A DNA stretch of 64,000 nucleotides from Auanema rhodensis (lineage: Eukaryota > Nematoda > Chromadorea > Rhabditida > Rhabditidae). The translations under genes and the position numbers were made by a program. Location of the stretch: the NCBI GenBank assembly GCA_964057225.1, contig OZ059900.1, forward strand, positions 6,458,501 through 6,522,500. The letters run 5' to 3'. This document shows, piece by piece, positions 1 through 12,900 of the stretch (position 1 is its first letter; every line of letters begins with the position of its first letter). The notes under the pieces are model-generated. The model did no database searches, was not told where the DNA came from, and worked only from the letters and a program-made list of their open reading frames with translations.

Positions 1-2125
1 ACGTCAATGCAATACGCGAAAGATCTGAAAATGTTCTTCTTGGATATTTTAGATTCAAGGTTTTTTAATCAGCATAAAAGTTTTGATCGTATGTATTCCT
101 AGGATATGAAAACTCCTCCTGGCTTTACGGGTTTTTATAATACAGCCTTGCTGTATAAAAAAGGGTACTTATGTACGACCAATAATTAGAATAAATGTTT
201 AAATATGGTTTTTACAGCTGATCAAATGCTCACGTTTTGTTTGATTACTGATCAAAGTCTCGCCAGACGTTTTAACATTGATCGCGAAGGCGTTTCTTTC
301 TTTTTCAATAATGGTAATTATTTAACTTATTCAAGCAATTCTAATAATATTCAGATTTGTTTGTGCAATATCCAAACAATACTATCATACCCAGTCAAAT
401 ATTAACGTTCATTGAAGCACAGAAAAAAAGATTTCACGGACAGCTCGAGTATTTAGACTTTGGTAAAAAACTTGATGATTTTTAAATCAGTGATTTTTTA
501 TTTTTAAAGATCGTATAACTCATTTAAAATCTACTCAGTTATCAACACTATTAGATAACAGTGCGCTTGTCATGCTCGTAGATAATCAAGAAACTGAAAT
601 AGCAGCGCATAATGCCTTGTACTTTGCAAAGGTATTATATCTTTTCTTTATAAAATTGACAAAATGTTTTCATTGATAATACAATTATTAGATTGCAAGT
701 GATTATTGGAATTGTAATGATGATTACATATCTCCAGTGATACCTGATGAATCTCACTCTATTAAAGGGTTTGGTTGCTCGGTACTGAACAACAAAAGTA
801 TTGCTCATAAGACCATTATTGAATTCCAGAGTAATAACAGCATGAAGTTCGTACATATGAACGGTCGGGATCATGACTACATTGTTCAAAAGTTAGGGCT
901 TCTAACAAATGTAAAATTATGAAGTCATAAAAAATAGAATTTTCATTATTTAGAAAGCGAATATAATCATAATCGACCAAGAAATAGAATTCATATCTGT
1001 TCTGAATAATTCATCTATTATGTCAGTTGAAACTTCTAGCATAACTATCGTAATAAAATTATTTTCAGAATAACTGATGTAGTTCGTGAATTTATTCATG
1101 GATATTATAATGGACTGCTTCAAAAAAAAGTTGATATTCTTCCAAATATCGAAAAGTAAGTAGTTGATCTGTTGAAAATTACAAAACCTTTTTCAGTGAT
1201 CGGACACCAAAACTCTCACTTAGTAACAAATATTTGAATCACACCGAACATTTTGTAATTGAGAAAATCAATTCGTCTCATCTACAGAAAATGGTTGATA
1301 TTCGCGAAGTTTTTCTAGCATTATTTGTCAATACTGTTCTATTTAATTCAGAAAAGTGGCAAAGATCGCGTTGTATTCTTATCGGGAGGAAATTATCACG
1401 GGTTTTCTACCGCTGTTTTACCTTATTTCCATGAAGTAGCTCATTACTTTAAGCAGTATTCGTCATACATAACATTTCATATGTTTGGTTTTTATAATAT
1501 TTCAAATTCTAATTTTTCATATAGATTGGATGTATCCCAGAATCAGTTACCATACACATTAGATTTTCCAACACTTCCTGTTATTATCTTCATTCCGTCA
1601 TACAAGTTTGAAGTTATAAATCTGATTATTAATAAAAATTATATTCTAGAAACAACATTGATACGTTCGTTTTTCCAGTCAAGTACGAAATCAGATTCAC
1701 GTCTTTGCTCAATTTCATTCTTTATCATGCATCACCCCAGTTATTTTGGTCTGTTCGGCTTAATCATTGTAGTTCTGATTGTATTTCTCTGTAAGTTTTT
1801 TTTTAACGTCTCAACTTTTCATACCTATTTTCAGAAATGCCTGGCGGCTTAATCGTTTGATTCAAAAGAAACGCTTTGAAATACGTCGTTCATGGTTTTC
1901 TCCATATCTTGCTCAATCTATCCATAAACGGTTTGTTTTTCAATTGTTCTTTACAACATAGTTTTATATTCCAGTGTCACCATTATTCATATTTATAATA
2001 AGCTGTTGAAATTATTCACACATTCCGGTCAAACAATGACCTCTAGATATGTGAACCGATTTGTTTCCTCTAAATGGTTTTGCGAGCATTCTAATCGCTT
2101 GAAATCATATACAAACATTTATTAG
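1..2125 (+). CDS. TXNDC11: TXNDC11-like thioredoxin-fold protein, 3' part (5' end outside window)
   Basis: Spliced gene running in from the left edge. TXNDC11 is an ER membrane protein with degenerate thioredoxin domains that works with PDI-type chaperones and with DUOX maturation. Exons seen: about 1-57, 103-160, 219 onward, a run near 530-630, 693 onward, 1069-1155, and 1199 to the end. The diagnostic exon near 1527-1612 reads DVSQNQLPYTLDFPTLPVII, close to the human VSQNDLPW...LPTVLFFP block, followed by KYEIRFTSLLNFILYHASP near 1685-1742. The human APWCGFC active site corresponds to SGGNYHGF here, so both catalytic cysteines are missing. The C-terminus is basic and ends at TAG 2123-2125. 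The splice near 1610-1690 needs donor GAA|GTTATA with acceptor TCAAG| to hold frame; the exons between 310 and 530 are not resolved. Family assignment is fairly sure, exon details less so. Confidence 0.72.
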
Positions 2126-2474
2126 ACGTGTACTGAGTGTATATTTTTTCCTCATATGGGTTTTCAAACGTCTAGTAGTTTTATCATTCCAACGAAGTGT
2201 TTACATGTTTTTGTTTCGGATTAGTCTCATAAAATATTATTTGTTGCTTTTGAGTCACTCTCTTGCTTAACTCGAATGGAATACCAACAACTTTACTAAC
2301 TTAATGAAAAACACAAACAAAATGTGATTTGTTTCGTTAAAATGGGATCAAGAAGCACCCAAGCTCACAGATTGTTTAAAATCATGGAAAGATGGAATGT
2401 ATTATGGTACAATGGCGTCTTATATTCGAAAGAAATTAAAATACATTAAACCAAAAACAGAATTGCACACATAT
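2126..2474. other. Convergent 3' spacer between TXNDC11-like and CLPTM1 genes
   Basis: AT-rich stretch of about 350 bp that must hold both 3' UTRs. No open reading frame with support and no structured RNA was seen. AATAAA-like words occur but none stands out. Confidence 0.6.
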
Positions 2475-4870
2475 CTACTTGTCTTTCTTAGTTTCTTTAG
2501 CTTCCTCGGAAGATTCAGCGGGAGTGGCTTCGGTAGCGCCTTCAATAGCTTGAGGCTCAGCCTCACCGCAGGGAGCATCCAAAGAGGTTCCAAACTCATT
2601 CAAACGCTTAGGATCGACACGATAAATCCAGCGTTGATAAAGGTAGATCTAAAATATAATTGGTATCTCATCGTAATAAACCTACAAACATACCAGGAAA
2701 ATGATATCATCACGGAAACAGCCTAATCTATATAATGTAGGCATTCGAATAACGAATGCGAAGAGATCGTCGATAAAAGTATTGATAAACTTGTAGGAAA
2801 GCATTCCCCAGGGTAAGTGAGCCACAGACTTCAGCTTGTAATTGATGAAGAGCTATAAAAAAAAACTTTCTCATTTATAATATCCAAAATCTTACTTGTG
2901 GTGTCATAGTAATAAATCCAAAAGTGAGCAAGAATCCATAAAGCATGCTCAATACCCATGAATACCAACCACGTTGTTCTTCATACACAACAGAATATAT
3001 AGCGTATCCACCAAGAAGTGGGAACAGTGCCCAGCTGAGATATTTGAATGCCATCTAAATTTTAAAAATCTCATCATTATTACATTGTTAATTCGCATTG
3101 TGATACTTACATCATCATAAACCTTAGTATCACTTTCGACGTATGAGCCTTTGTCTGAGAATGAAATTCTTGGAAAAACTCCAAATATTTTATTTTCCCA
3201 ATCAATCTGTAGAAGAGATTTTAATGATGCTCAAGAATAAAAAATTCTCAACTGTAACATCGGAAACTTTTGGTATTTTCCAGCATTCAATTAGTAATCC
3301 AACTCCAACAGACATCTTCACGACAAAGTTGGTGTCGTTATCACAAATATATAAGAAAACAATCAGTGACTAAAAAAATATGTTTAGTAAATTTTTTTGT
3401 AACACTGGTAAACCTGGAATATTTTGAAAAAAACCGATCTCACGGATAAACCAACAAGATCTTTTCGTGTTCTCCAGAACTGAATATCATTTTTGAATGC
3501 CATGAATTCAAAAACAGTATGAAGTAGAGAAACTATCATAGTTATACCTGTAAATCGTAAGAGAATTGAAATCAAAATTTCGGAAAAATACCGAGAAGAG
3601 TAGGACTAGTTTCAATAAGTGCTTGCTTGATTGAGTCTTGCTCATTATCGTCATCATTTTCAAACATATCTCCGAGAACATTATTCCATTGATTTCTCAT
3701 TTGATGACTGGCATACATTTGGAATTTGAACAAACTGAGCGGAGCATATGTGATGCTAAGCGTCAACTTCTGAAAAGTAAATTTTTGCATATTAAATTAA
3801 AGTTAGTCTAATACTTCATCTGTCTTATTGATTGGCTGGTAATCAGCGCCCATGTTCCAGAAATTGTTGAAATATAGAATGGGAAAATAAAATACTCCAT
3901 GAGGATCGAACTTGACCAATTCCTTCAGTGGTGAAGGTATAGCACCTGCAATATTTGGTTTGTCATATAAATAGTCTTCAAATTTCACCATTGGTCCATT
4001 GGGTCTGATCATCTATTATATTGATCGTCAGGTTAGGATGCCAGTAGTTGAGAACTTCGAACTTCATTGTTTCCGCTTTTTTTAGATCTTCAGCACTCTG
4101 CTCACTCTGGCCTGTGAGCAAGTTTGCGGTTTTTTTGTAGTACTTTTTTTTATATTTATTCAGTTGATAGACATCCCATAAAGTCTATAACAGCTTATTT
4201 TAGTATTTGTCACTATCTACTTTTGGGTAAACCTCTCTTTTGACAAAATTCCTAGATGTTGGATCAGGGGAGTTTCCTTCTTTGACCATAAATACATGCA
4301 AATACATGGAAGCGTTTCTCATAAATGCTTCAGGGGTTTTAATAGATTTCTCGAATAGGTATGAGCCATCCTGAATGAGCAAATGAACAAATAATATTAT
4401 AATAATCCAACCTTGTTCAGCCCAGAAGTCCAATCTCCAAATTTCAATCCCTTCTCAGACCAAAAAAGCTTCTCTAAAGATTCAAAATCTTCGAACCTCG
4501 TATTCTGAATAATTATGCTTTAATTCAATACCACTCGAAAGGTTATACCGAATCATCCAAATAAAGATATAAATCAAATCCATCTCCAGGTCTATAAAGA
4601 TTTCTTGAAGCTGGAGAAACCGTGGTTGCGGCCTTATTATTGGCATTCTTGTTGCCAGGCTGTAAAACACTAAAAGTCAAATATGCCAAGAAATGTAAAC
4701 TAACAGAGAACATGGAGGTGATAAAATAGCACATCAGCATTGTAGAAAAGATAGAACGCACTCGCTCCCATCCTCCTCCCTACAATATAAAAAATTAATT
4801 GAGATTAGGAATGAAATCTTACCCCTTGATTCTCCGCGGGAGGCTGTTCTTGAACCTGCTGGTCCGTCAT
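2475..4870 (-). CDS. CLPTM1: CLPTM1 (cleft lip and palate transmembrane 1) family protein
   Basis: Multi-exon gene read on the minus strand from ATG at 4870-4868 (product begins MTDQQVQEQPPAENQG) to TAG at 2477-2475 (product ends EEAKETKKDK, like the acidic/lysine tail of human CLPTM1). CLPTM1 is a multipass membrane protein of the ER; family members affect receptor trafficking (GABA-A) and, for CLPTM1L, GPI-lipid scrambling. Family blocks seen: GGWERVRSIFSTMLMCYFIT near the start (first membrane anchor, about 4740-4780); FDPHGVFYFPILYFNNFW near 3850-3920; a ...SLLHTVFEFMAFKNDIQFW block near 3465-3540, almost identical to the animal consensus, running on into LSVRSVFF; then membrane segments down to 2700. 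The lumenal domain is N-terminal and the TM cluster C-terminal, as in the family. About ten introns of 40-60 bp; estimated length about 640 residues, against 669 in human. Convergent with the gene on its left. Confidence 0.9.
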
Positions 4871-6914
4871 TAAAATTACCTATGAAAAATAATCAATAAC
4901 ATAAAAAATTATGAACAAAAAGAAGAGGACAGTAGAGAAATAATAGAACGACCGCACAGAAGAAAAATTAAATAAAGAATGACAATATATTACCTAAAAT
5001 TAAAAAGTAACACGGAATGCGTAACTTAAAAAATACGCAATGTAATTTTTGTAAACACAGTGCAACAACAATAATGTCTTTTAGTAAGTCTCGTTGTTAA
5101 AAATTGTATTATGATAAATTTCTACTAATTATTTTGTTTTAAATATATTTTATAATATTATCAGAAAATAGGTGCAGAGTGCGAAAAATTAAAAATTATA
5201 TCACAGTTATTTTTTTCATTTGATTTCTTCTCAAACTGTCATTTTAGCTTAAACACAGAGATAATTAAAATATTATCAACGTTTTCCTAAAAAATTTACA
5301 ATTGTTTATACTGGATTCATTCAATTTATTTGAAGGAAGTTAAAGATATTTAAAATGCTTATAATGTTTTTACGAAAATGAGAAATGGACATTAAAAACT
5401 CTTTAAAAACTCTTTAATAACTGAAATAGAGCCTTAAAAATATTTTGAACTTTTTTAACGTTATTACTACTGTTCTAAACACTGTTTAGTATAGGAATAA
5501 AAAACTGTATAAAAATTGAAATATCAGCTTGCGAGATGTTATTTTGCGTACGCATCTGAAGATGTCAACTCAATCAGTGAGAAATGCATTTAAAAAATGA
5601 AATCGACATCTCTACAAAATATTGATTGAAAATATATAAAAATTATTGAAAATAAGCACTTTTTAAGACGTTTAAAATTGACTCATTTTCTTATTTTTCA
5701 AGAAAAGGGTTGTAAATGAGGTGAATCCCTGTCATCAGAAAATGAAAAACTGTCAAATTATGTTAAAAATGGTATTATAATCCCTTCTTCCTATACTAAT
5801 AAAGACGTTATCAATACGTTAGATGTGAGGTGTAAACTACTCTCATTGCATTCATTTTCGTTTACATTGACTTTTTCAACATAATAGAGTTCATTTAAAC
5901 GTTTTTCCTTTGACGGTTTGAAAGTTTTTATATGGTATGCCTAGCGAAGTTGATCTGCAATTAAACTCTTTTTAGTTTTTCTCATTATTCATTCTATTTT
6001 TCTGTGATTAGTGAATAAAAAATTTCTGGCACAAAATTAAGATTTATTTTGAATCTGAATAATATTAATATGTGGGTACATACAATGATAAGGTATATAG
6101 AATAATACAGCATAGCATATTCCAATGGCACAACATTTAGAAACAACCAGGTCCACTTAGCATATATATGTATATAGGAATGATAATCTAATGTGTGTCC
6201 ATCACACACAAACGTCATACTAGAAACTGTCGGTGATATGATACGCTAAACGGTCTATAATTTGGATCTCATGCCAATACCGACTTATGAAAAAAAAGGA
6301 AAAATATTAAAATATTAAGGGAGCAATAAAGGTATATAGGTTGTGCAAAAAGGTCAAAAGAAAAGGGAAAAACTGATAGTGATGACAGAAACTCATGAGA
6401 AGAAGAAGCAGATTTTGAATAACGTTATAGCATACTATACTTGCAAAATTATATTTATATGTATGTATACTAATTAATACCATATGTTGAAAAGGGAGAA
6501 GAAGCTATGTTTTGCTTTTTCTTATACAAAAATAATTAACTAATTAGGCAGATATATCATGAGAAGAATGGCAATAAACATTTACAAGATACTATAAAAT
6601 CGTTTAAAAGCTGAGGCGACGAGTGAACGGACATCTTTACAAGAAAATCTTTCTTCAATGTTGTGAAGAAGAGCTCTAGCTCAGATTATAATATGACTCA
6701 ATACAGTGACAGGAAGATACAAATATTTTTGTTATCTTGATGTCAGATAGCATATTTAAAATTCATCACATAATTTGCACCAAGAAAACAAAGCGAAAAT
6801 CCTGAGAGCAAAAAATGCAATACTACAATTTAGCAGATATTAGACTACTCAATGAGAAAGCTCATAAAATTTGACTCAATCGTAACATAATGACTACTGT
6901 TTTTATCATCAAGC
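4871..6914. other. AT-rich spacer upstream of CLPTM1 and downstream of the MKK gene
   Basis: Two kilobases of very AT-rich sequence. It should contain the CLPTM1 promoter (right of 4870) and the 3' UTR of the minus-strand MKK gene (left of 6915). Open frames here (for example 5994-6218 minus) are short, AT-driven and match nothing I recognise. No RNA gene seen. Confidence 0.6.
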
Positions 6915-8974
6915 CTACATAGGAAGAACCTGCAAACATATTCCATTAATATAATATTTTACAGTCTACAGAAACTCACAGTTTCAACAAAGTTCGCCAT
7001 GTTGAAGGTATATTCGCGAACTTGACCAATCCATGGTAACGCAAGAAGCTCGGCGTATTTAGGTCGTTGTAAATGATCTCTAGTGAGGCTGGGAAAATGA
7101 ATGTTGAGAATATTGCAATCTTAAATAACAATTACCATTTCTTGATAAAATCCGCACATTCCTGAGTATAACCAATATCATTCGGTAATGTAGGAGGATT
7201 TTCATAAACCACCTATCGAAAATTGTGATTACATTTCCCCAACATATAATATTTGGTTACCTGCTTTAATTGGTCAAATGGTGTTTTCCAGCCAGAATAA
7301 GGATGTTTACCAGTGCTTATTTCTAACTAAAATGGACATTAGAAATATTTTTTTTTCAACTCACCAATGTAATTCCTAAGCTCCAAACATCAGAGCGCAC
7401 GTCATATGCTTCTTTTGTTTCTCCTTGAATGCGTTCGGGAGCCATATAAGGCTTACAACCTGCTTGAATCGTCTGCAACAGAAAAAACCTTGTTTTTATT
7501 TATATATGTCCTACTACCTTGGCAATACTATTCGTTAAATTACCAGAAATTCCAAAGTCGCAAATTTTAACCTCTCCTCCTCTGCTGAGTAAAATGTTTG
7601 AAGGCTTCACATCACGGTGCATCAAATTCATACAATTTTTCATAAAATTCAGCCCTTCTACTACCTAAAGTCATAATCATTTTTATTGTTGTATTGTAAT
7701 ATCTATCTAAACAAATAATTTCCCTCGCATTCATTGATCTAAAACTGATATTGAGAGATAGGAATATATTAACTATCCTATTCTTTCAATTCCGCAAACG
7801 CATAGAGTATATATTAATCAAATGTATGTTCTCTTTCATTTGTTCTATATAAAGTGAAATAAGTTTTCATTATTAACGCAAACAATCATACGTGTGAGAT
7901 ATTGATATATATTGGAAGCCTGCTTTTTATTGTGAATATGTGATTATTTTACATTAGAATAGCTCTATACCAATAAAACACCCTACTTGTTGGTCAGATT
8001 ATAGATTAATAAAAGAATTCTTGAAAAGGCTGAGATATATCTGAACACATTTTTTTGTCATGCCCATCTCGAAGGCGACAAATCGCTTGTCGTACGACCA
8101 GCTTGTATTGGATATCTATTGTCTCACTTTTTCCGTTTCATTCACTAATTCACTCGAATGTAATGAGGCTAATTGTTAAACTAACGGCCAATCTTCCGCC
8201 AAGAAGACGAGTGTCATTCAGAAAGAAAATACAAAGAACAATAATCAAAAAGATTTTGTGTTCGTCAACAAATTGTCGCTTTTTAATTATTAAGTATTAA
8301 TATGAAGAAACTTACAGATAAAGCAACATTTCCAACAAATTGCTCAGGCATACTTGAGCCAGTATGAAAAATTTTGGGGTAAAATTTGTCAAGTGAAATG
8401 TCCATAACTTCCATACATATCCAGACATCGCCTTCACGGAACATGGCTCCATGAAAACGAACCATCTGAAAATAAATTAATCGTAACGCAATTTTTCTTT
8501 ATTTTTCCACCTGTGGGCAACTGCCACTGAGCTTACAAGCGTTCAATTCTACTAACATTTGCTTGTGCGCCTGATCATTTGCTGTTGATTTGATACGCTG
8601 AAAATAAATGCAATATACGTATTATAGTCAGTGAACTTGCTCAATACCTTGACTGCGAAAATGGCACCAGAAATGCAATCTTGCATTTTCTCTACAACGC
8701 CATATGCCCCTTTTCCTAACTGTTCTAGGGTTCTCAGATTGGTGGCATGAACTTCAATTGGCTCAGAGGTTTCAGATAACCTAGAAAAGTGAACACTGTA
8801 TAAAATATAAAAATCATAAAATCTCACTTTATACTGCATTTGTCATCTAAATTGGTTGGCTGAGGAAGCTGAGGCTCTGGCATCAGAAGTTTCTTCATCG
8901 TTGCTAAAAAGGAAGGAAATGCATGCTATAGCTCATTATTGCACTTCAAGAGCGATAAACTCACGTTTGGACAT
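6915..8974 (-). CDS. sek-1: MAP kinase kinase of the MKK3/MKK6 (SEK-1) type
   Basis: Dual-specificity kinase that activates p38 MAP kinases; in C. elegans SEK-1 acts in innate immunity, stress response and neuronal fate. Minus strand from ATG 8974-8972 (MSKP, split after the tenth base by an intron) to TAG 6917-6915 after VLPM. All kinase landmarks are readable: glycine loop [15 protein letters not shown] lysine in [23 protein letters not shown] (near-identical to MKK6), catalytic loop [12 protein letters not shown] in VKICDFGIS, activation loop SIAKTIQAG with the Ser and Thr phosphorylated by MAP3Ks, CKPYMAPER, and [12 protein letters not shown]. The tail NMANFVETV matches the MKK3/6 DVASFV docking end. 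The short N-terminus carries [11 protein letters not shown], a plausible but weak MAPK-docking stretch. Most introns are about 50 bp; one is 651 bp (7665-8315). An acceptor TTATTTTAG| at 9039 precedes the start, so a leader splice or SL addition is likely. Confidence 0.93.
7665..8315 (-). other. sek-1: Unusually long intron of the MKK gene
   Basis: 651 bp between the exon ending NVALS and the one starting VVEGLNF; the other introns of this gene are mostly near 50 bp. It holds two GC-richer patches (about 8060-8110 and 8185-8220). Open frames inside it have no recognisable homology. It could hold a regulatory element or an alternative exon; neither is shown. Confidence 0.7.
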
Positions 8975-9314
8975 CGTTGGAAGATAAGATGATTCGAGAG
9001 ATGGAATACGGAGCAGGTCGAAACCGCTGGTTTATTCTAAAATAAATAATCTTATTAGGATACTGGAATGAGATTTGTTAAAGTCTGAGTAATGCAGATA
9101 TAGAATACTCAAAGAACTACATCTGGCTTGTAACCTAACTATAAAGCACCAGCTAGTGCAAGAATATTTAGCTTAATAAACTTGCCCTATATGAATATAA
9201 AGAAAATGCGCAATGGCAGATGGGTACGCCCCCTCTTTGGTTTTATAATACTAAATAAAGCTCTCTGGTTCTATGACTTGGCAATCGACGTAATTAGAAG
9301 GCTAGACTCCAAAC

Positions 9315-9322
9315 TGACGTCA
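9315..9322. promoter_or_regulatory. Perfect CRE palindrome upstream of the MKK gene
   Basis: TGACGTCA, the full cAMP-response/ATF palindrome bound by CREB and ATF family bZIP factors. It lies about 340 bp upstream of the minus-strand MKK start codon. Occupancy is inferred, not seen. Confidence 0.4.
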
Positions 9323-9500
9323 CTTCAGTGATGTTAGAGCAAACTGCTTGATATTGCATGCTGTTCTTACTATTTTAATTTTCATAAAAGTGAAGAATTA
9401 AACAAGAGCATATAAACACAAGTTAGCAGAAGAACAAGAGCAATCATACCACAACACTTAGTCGTCAAAAAAAATTGAACTCGACAACAACTAATAGATG

Positions 9501-9525
9501 AAAAAAAAATTTTTTTTTTTAAAAA
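9501..9525. repeat. A9-T11-A5 homopolymer block
   Basis: Nine A, eleven T and five A in succession: a nearly self-complementary poly(A)/poly(T) block. This type of tract excludes nucleosomes and slips in replication. It sits about 530 bp upstream of the MKK start. Confidence 0.8.
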
Positions 9526-9903
9526 GGTTTGCGAAGGTACAGCTTAGCGCTGATTTCTATTCATCTTCTTTTCTGTTTTTTTTCTCATAACTTAGCAATG
9601 TTGTACGCTCTTCCAATAATCGAAAGGCGGAAATATATTTCAAACATGTTGTGAGAAATTAATATAGAACATTGAACAGTGAGAACCGTTATATTAATTC
9701 ATCATCTTCCATGTGTCAGTTAAATTAAAAAAGACAACACTGACAAATAAGGTTGATGAACTGAAGCAGCAGCTACAACAGCGATGATGCCATAGAGATG
9801 CATAGAGCATTAGTTCCATATACATGAACAAGCGCCTGAGGGACAAATCGTGGACAGAGATGAGAATTAAAATAGAGACACAAACTGAAATAAAGAAACA
9901 GAT

Positions 9904-9916
9904 AGAGAGAGAGAGA
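9904..9916. repeat. Short (AG)n microsatellite
   Basis: Six to seven AG units within a wider purine-rich stretch (about 9850-9930). Confidence 0.8.
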
Positions 9917-12900
9917 TATCATGAGACAGTGGCAGGTTTAATTTGACATGCATCGCTATTCGGCAATACTTATTGTTTGCTGAATGATGTGAATTCACGT
10001 ACGGAGCACATCTACATGTAACATCTATTCTTGTTGCGTGCATTACTGATTAGTATATAAATGAAATGTGTTAGAATACCAATTGTAGAACTTAAATGCG
10101 CTGAATGAAGAAAAACAGAAAAGGGTAACTATCGCAGGATAATCAAGAAAGTTCCTAGACAGTTTGTTTGATTTTAAAAAACGCAGTAGAGAAAAAATAA
10201 GTGGACCTATTCCATTGCGGAGCAAAAAAAAAAAGAAATGACTGAATGAGGGGAGGTGTAGATGCGCAACAAATCTCTGACATATGATGAAACCTATACT
10301 GTCTATATGTGTAATGTTTTTTCCTTTTAGCTATCTCGCCGAAAATGTTATCCTGTGACATATACAGATCTATACGATTTTCAACATACGCATCCATTTT
10401 TGGTTCAACAATAACTTCTGAATATCATCTCGACAGTTGACGAAGAGTTAGAACAAAAACATTCTTTCCATTTCAAAAGATGCCGCTAAAATCGTACAAA
10501 TTTGCACCTTTTGAAAACTAACATTCGAGCAAAAAAACCAACTGTCACATGATATCTGTATTGTATATATTGTTGCCAAATACGAAACAAATAACTTACA
10601 TAGTAAAATCAAGAAATCAAATTCACTATCATTCCAAAGGAAGCAAATATGTTTATAGAAAAAGTTCTCTGTTAGAAACAATTTCAAAAAAAGATGGAAT
10701 AATCCAATTATACGTGAAGTTTTCAATCTCTGATAACTTTCTGACTTGAATAAGTATTCGCGTCTTGTTTTTTCTCTCATACTCAAAAAAGCAACAATAT
10801 AGACCAATTAATACTCAATACGAAACTAAAGAAACGATTAAAACTTTTTTCGAGAGAAGTAATAAAAGGTCAAAATTAAATTTCGGGATCGTTGAAATTA
10901 AAGTAAAGTTTAGATGCTGCGTCTTCGAAATTCCCCCTTTCCATGCCACGTTCCAATAAGGGTGATATATGACGGCAAGGATGCAAACAAAGTTGAAAAG
11001 TTTAAACTAGCCAGACTACTTGAAAAAAATAATCAGATAGTGAAACTATGTTAAAAAATTTGTATCAAGTTACATATTGGCTGTAAAATAAATGTGTTTC
11101 CCGAACTGATGGGAAATCGTTAACTAATATTTAGACAACCATCCATTTGGAATAAAATTGCAATTATAAATAATAATATTAATCAAAGCTTCAATTTCTT
11201 ATTAAGTAACTAAAATTTTTAGAGCACATTGAAATCGCTAAAATTGGAACGCTGCTAAATTTATGTATTTCTGGAGTACAAATTTCCTATGTTTCACAAA
11301 TCTTGAACATATAGGTAAGCTTGCAATGTAGTTTGAAATTTATATTTTACTCGAAACACTTAAAAGGTGAAAATTATTGGTCTAATGACTAAGAATTCTT
11401 TATCTCGTGACTCAATCTAGCTACAAACAAATCTACTTCAAAGATAAGAAAAATTCAAAACCAGATACCTGGTTATATAAAGAATTGCAGTTGAGAGCGA
11501 CAGCTGAAGATGACAGTACTGACAGTAACATGCACTCATTAAATCAAATAATCAATATATCAACACCTAGATATGTATATATATATAAATAAATAAAAAC
11601 AGAAGAAATTAAGTGACAATTACACAGAACTATACTGAAAACACTATTTTTTTTAAAAATCACCTCTCATTGCTAATTTAGGTAACACTATTTAAGATTA
11701 TGATTAGATTTTTTAAGAACATTATTTAAGAACTTTTGATTTCTTATTGATATATGAACGTATAATTATGTAATTGTCACTTAATAGCTAAAGGTCTTAG
11801 CACTAAATATGTACAATAGGGCAACGTTAAAAACAGGTTTTCATCTACTTTTCTTTTCGAAAAAAATGAGTAAAAGACTTACTTGATTATTTCGCGTGCG
11901 ATGACGTAAACATAAACAATGCGTTTTGATGATATAGTACACAAGATTGCAAGCTGAAAATGCGTTATTTTTAATTTGAACAACGAGAATAAAAGTTGAA
12001 GAGCTATTAAAAAAACGAACAACGTTTAAATGAATATATTTAATAAGAAAATGATGATATGAAAAAAATGATTTAATTGACCATTTTGATTTTTCATTGA
12101 AATAATACCTACATATTATATAGAAATTGCATAGTTAAAACAAGGCAATTAGGATAAGGTCAGCATTCATTATGAAAAATCTAATTATAATATGAAACAA
12201 ATGAAATATAAATTGTTTTGTTTTAGTTTTTTTGTAACAGCTCCTACTATTAACTTCCTTTTTTAGTTTACAAAACAAATGATAGTATCATTCAATCAAC
12301 TAATGAAACAATTATATTTTCAGCAACAAATCACAAGGTTTACCCCTGTTTGTCATTATCTTCTAATTAATAAAATAAATGAAAGCTGAGTAAAAGGAAA
12401 TTTAAGAAAAAGCATTGACTAGTTAATACACTTAACAATTATTTGAAGAGTTATTAATACATGAAACAATAATGTTGATGAGAATATATTGATGACCACT
12501 GGCTGTGTAATATGGTAGTAAGCGACGTCTAATGAGAAAAACACCTTTGTTTATATATACTGATTTTTCAAATAGCAAAGTTCATTCGTTTACACAAAAA
12601 GAGATACGCAACATTTTTATCAATGGAGCATACGTTTCCGGCAATATTTGTTGAGAATTGTAGATCAATAATATACTATATAACTATAGATTAGTAAAGA
12701 TTAGAAAGTCATGAACAACAGAAGTAAACAAACTGTTCATGAAAATCAATATTGCCTTATATACACAATTTTTTTCTTGCTTTTTTCACGTTTTATTTGC
12801 AGTCATATAAAATCAGTACGTGTCATTTTTAAAATTACGCAACGAGATATGATGCAAAAAAGTAACAAATGTAATCGTGATATTGATTGATAATTGTCGC

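Noticed and set aside
10448-10807. 119-residue minus-strand open frame
   Set aside because: Lies where the minus strand is T-rich, so Phe/Leu/Ile codons dominate and stops are rare by composition. No recognisable domain and no splice context.
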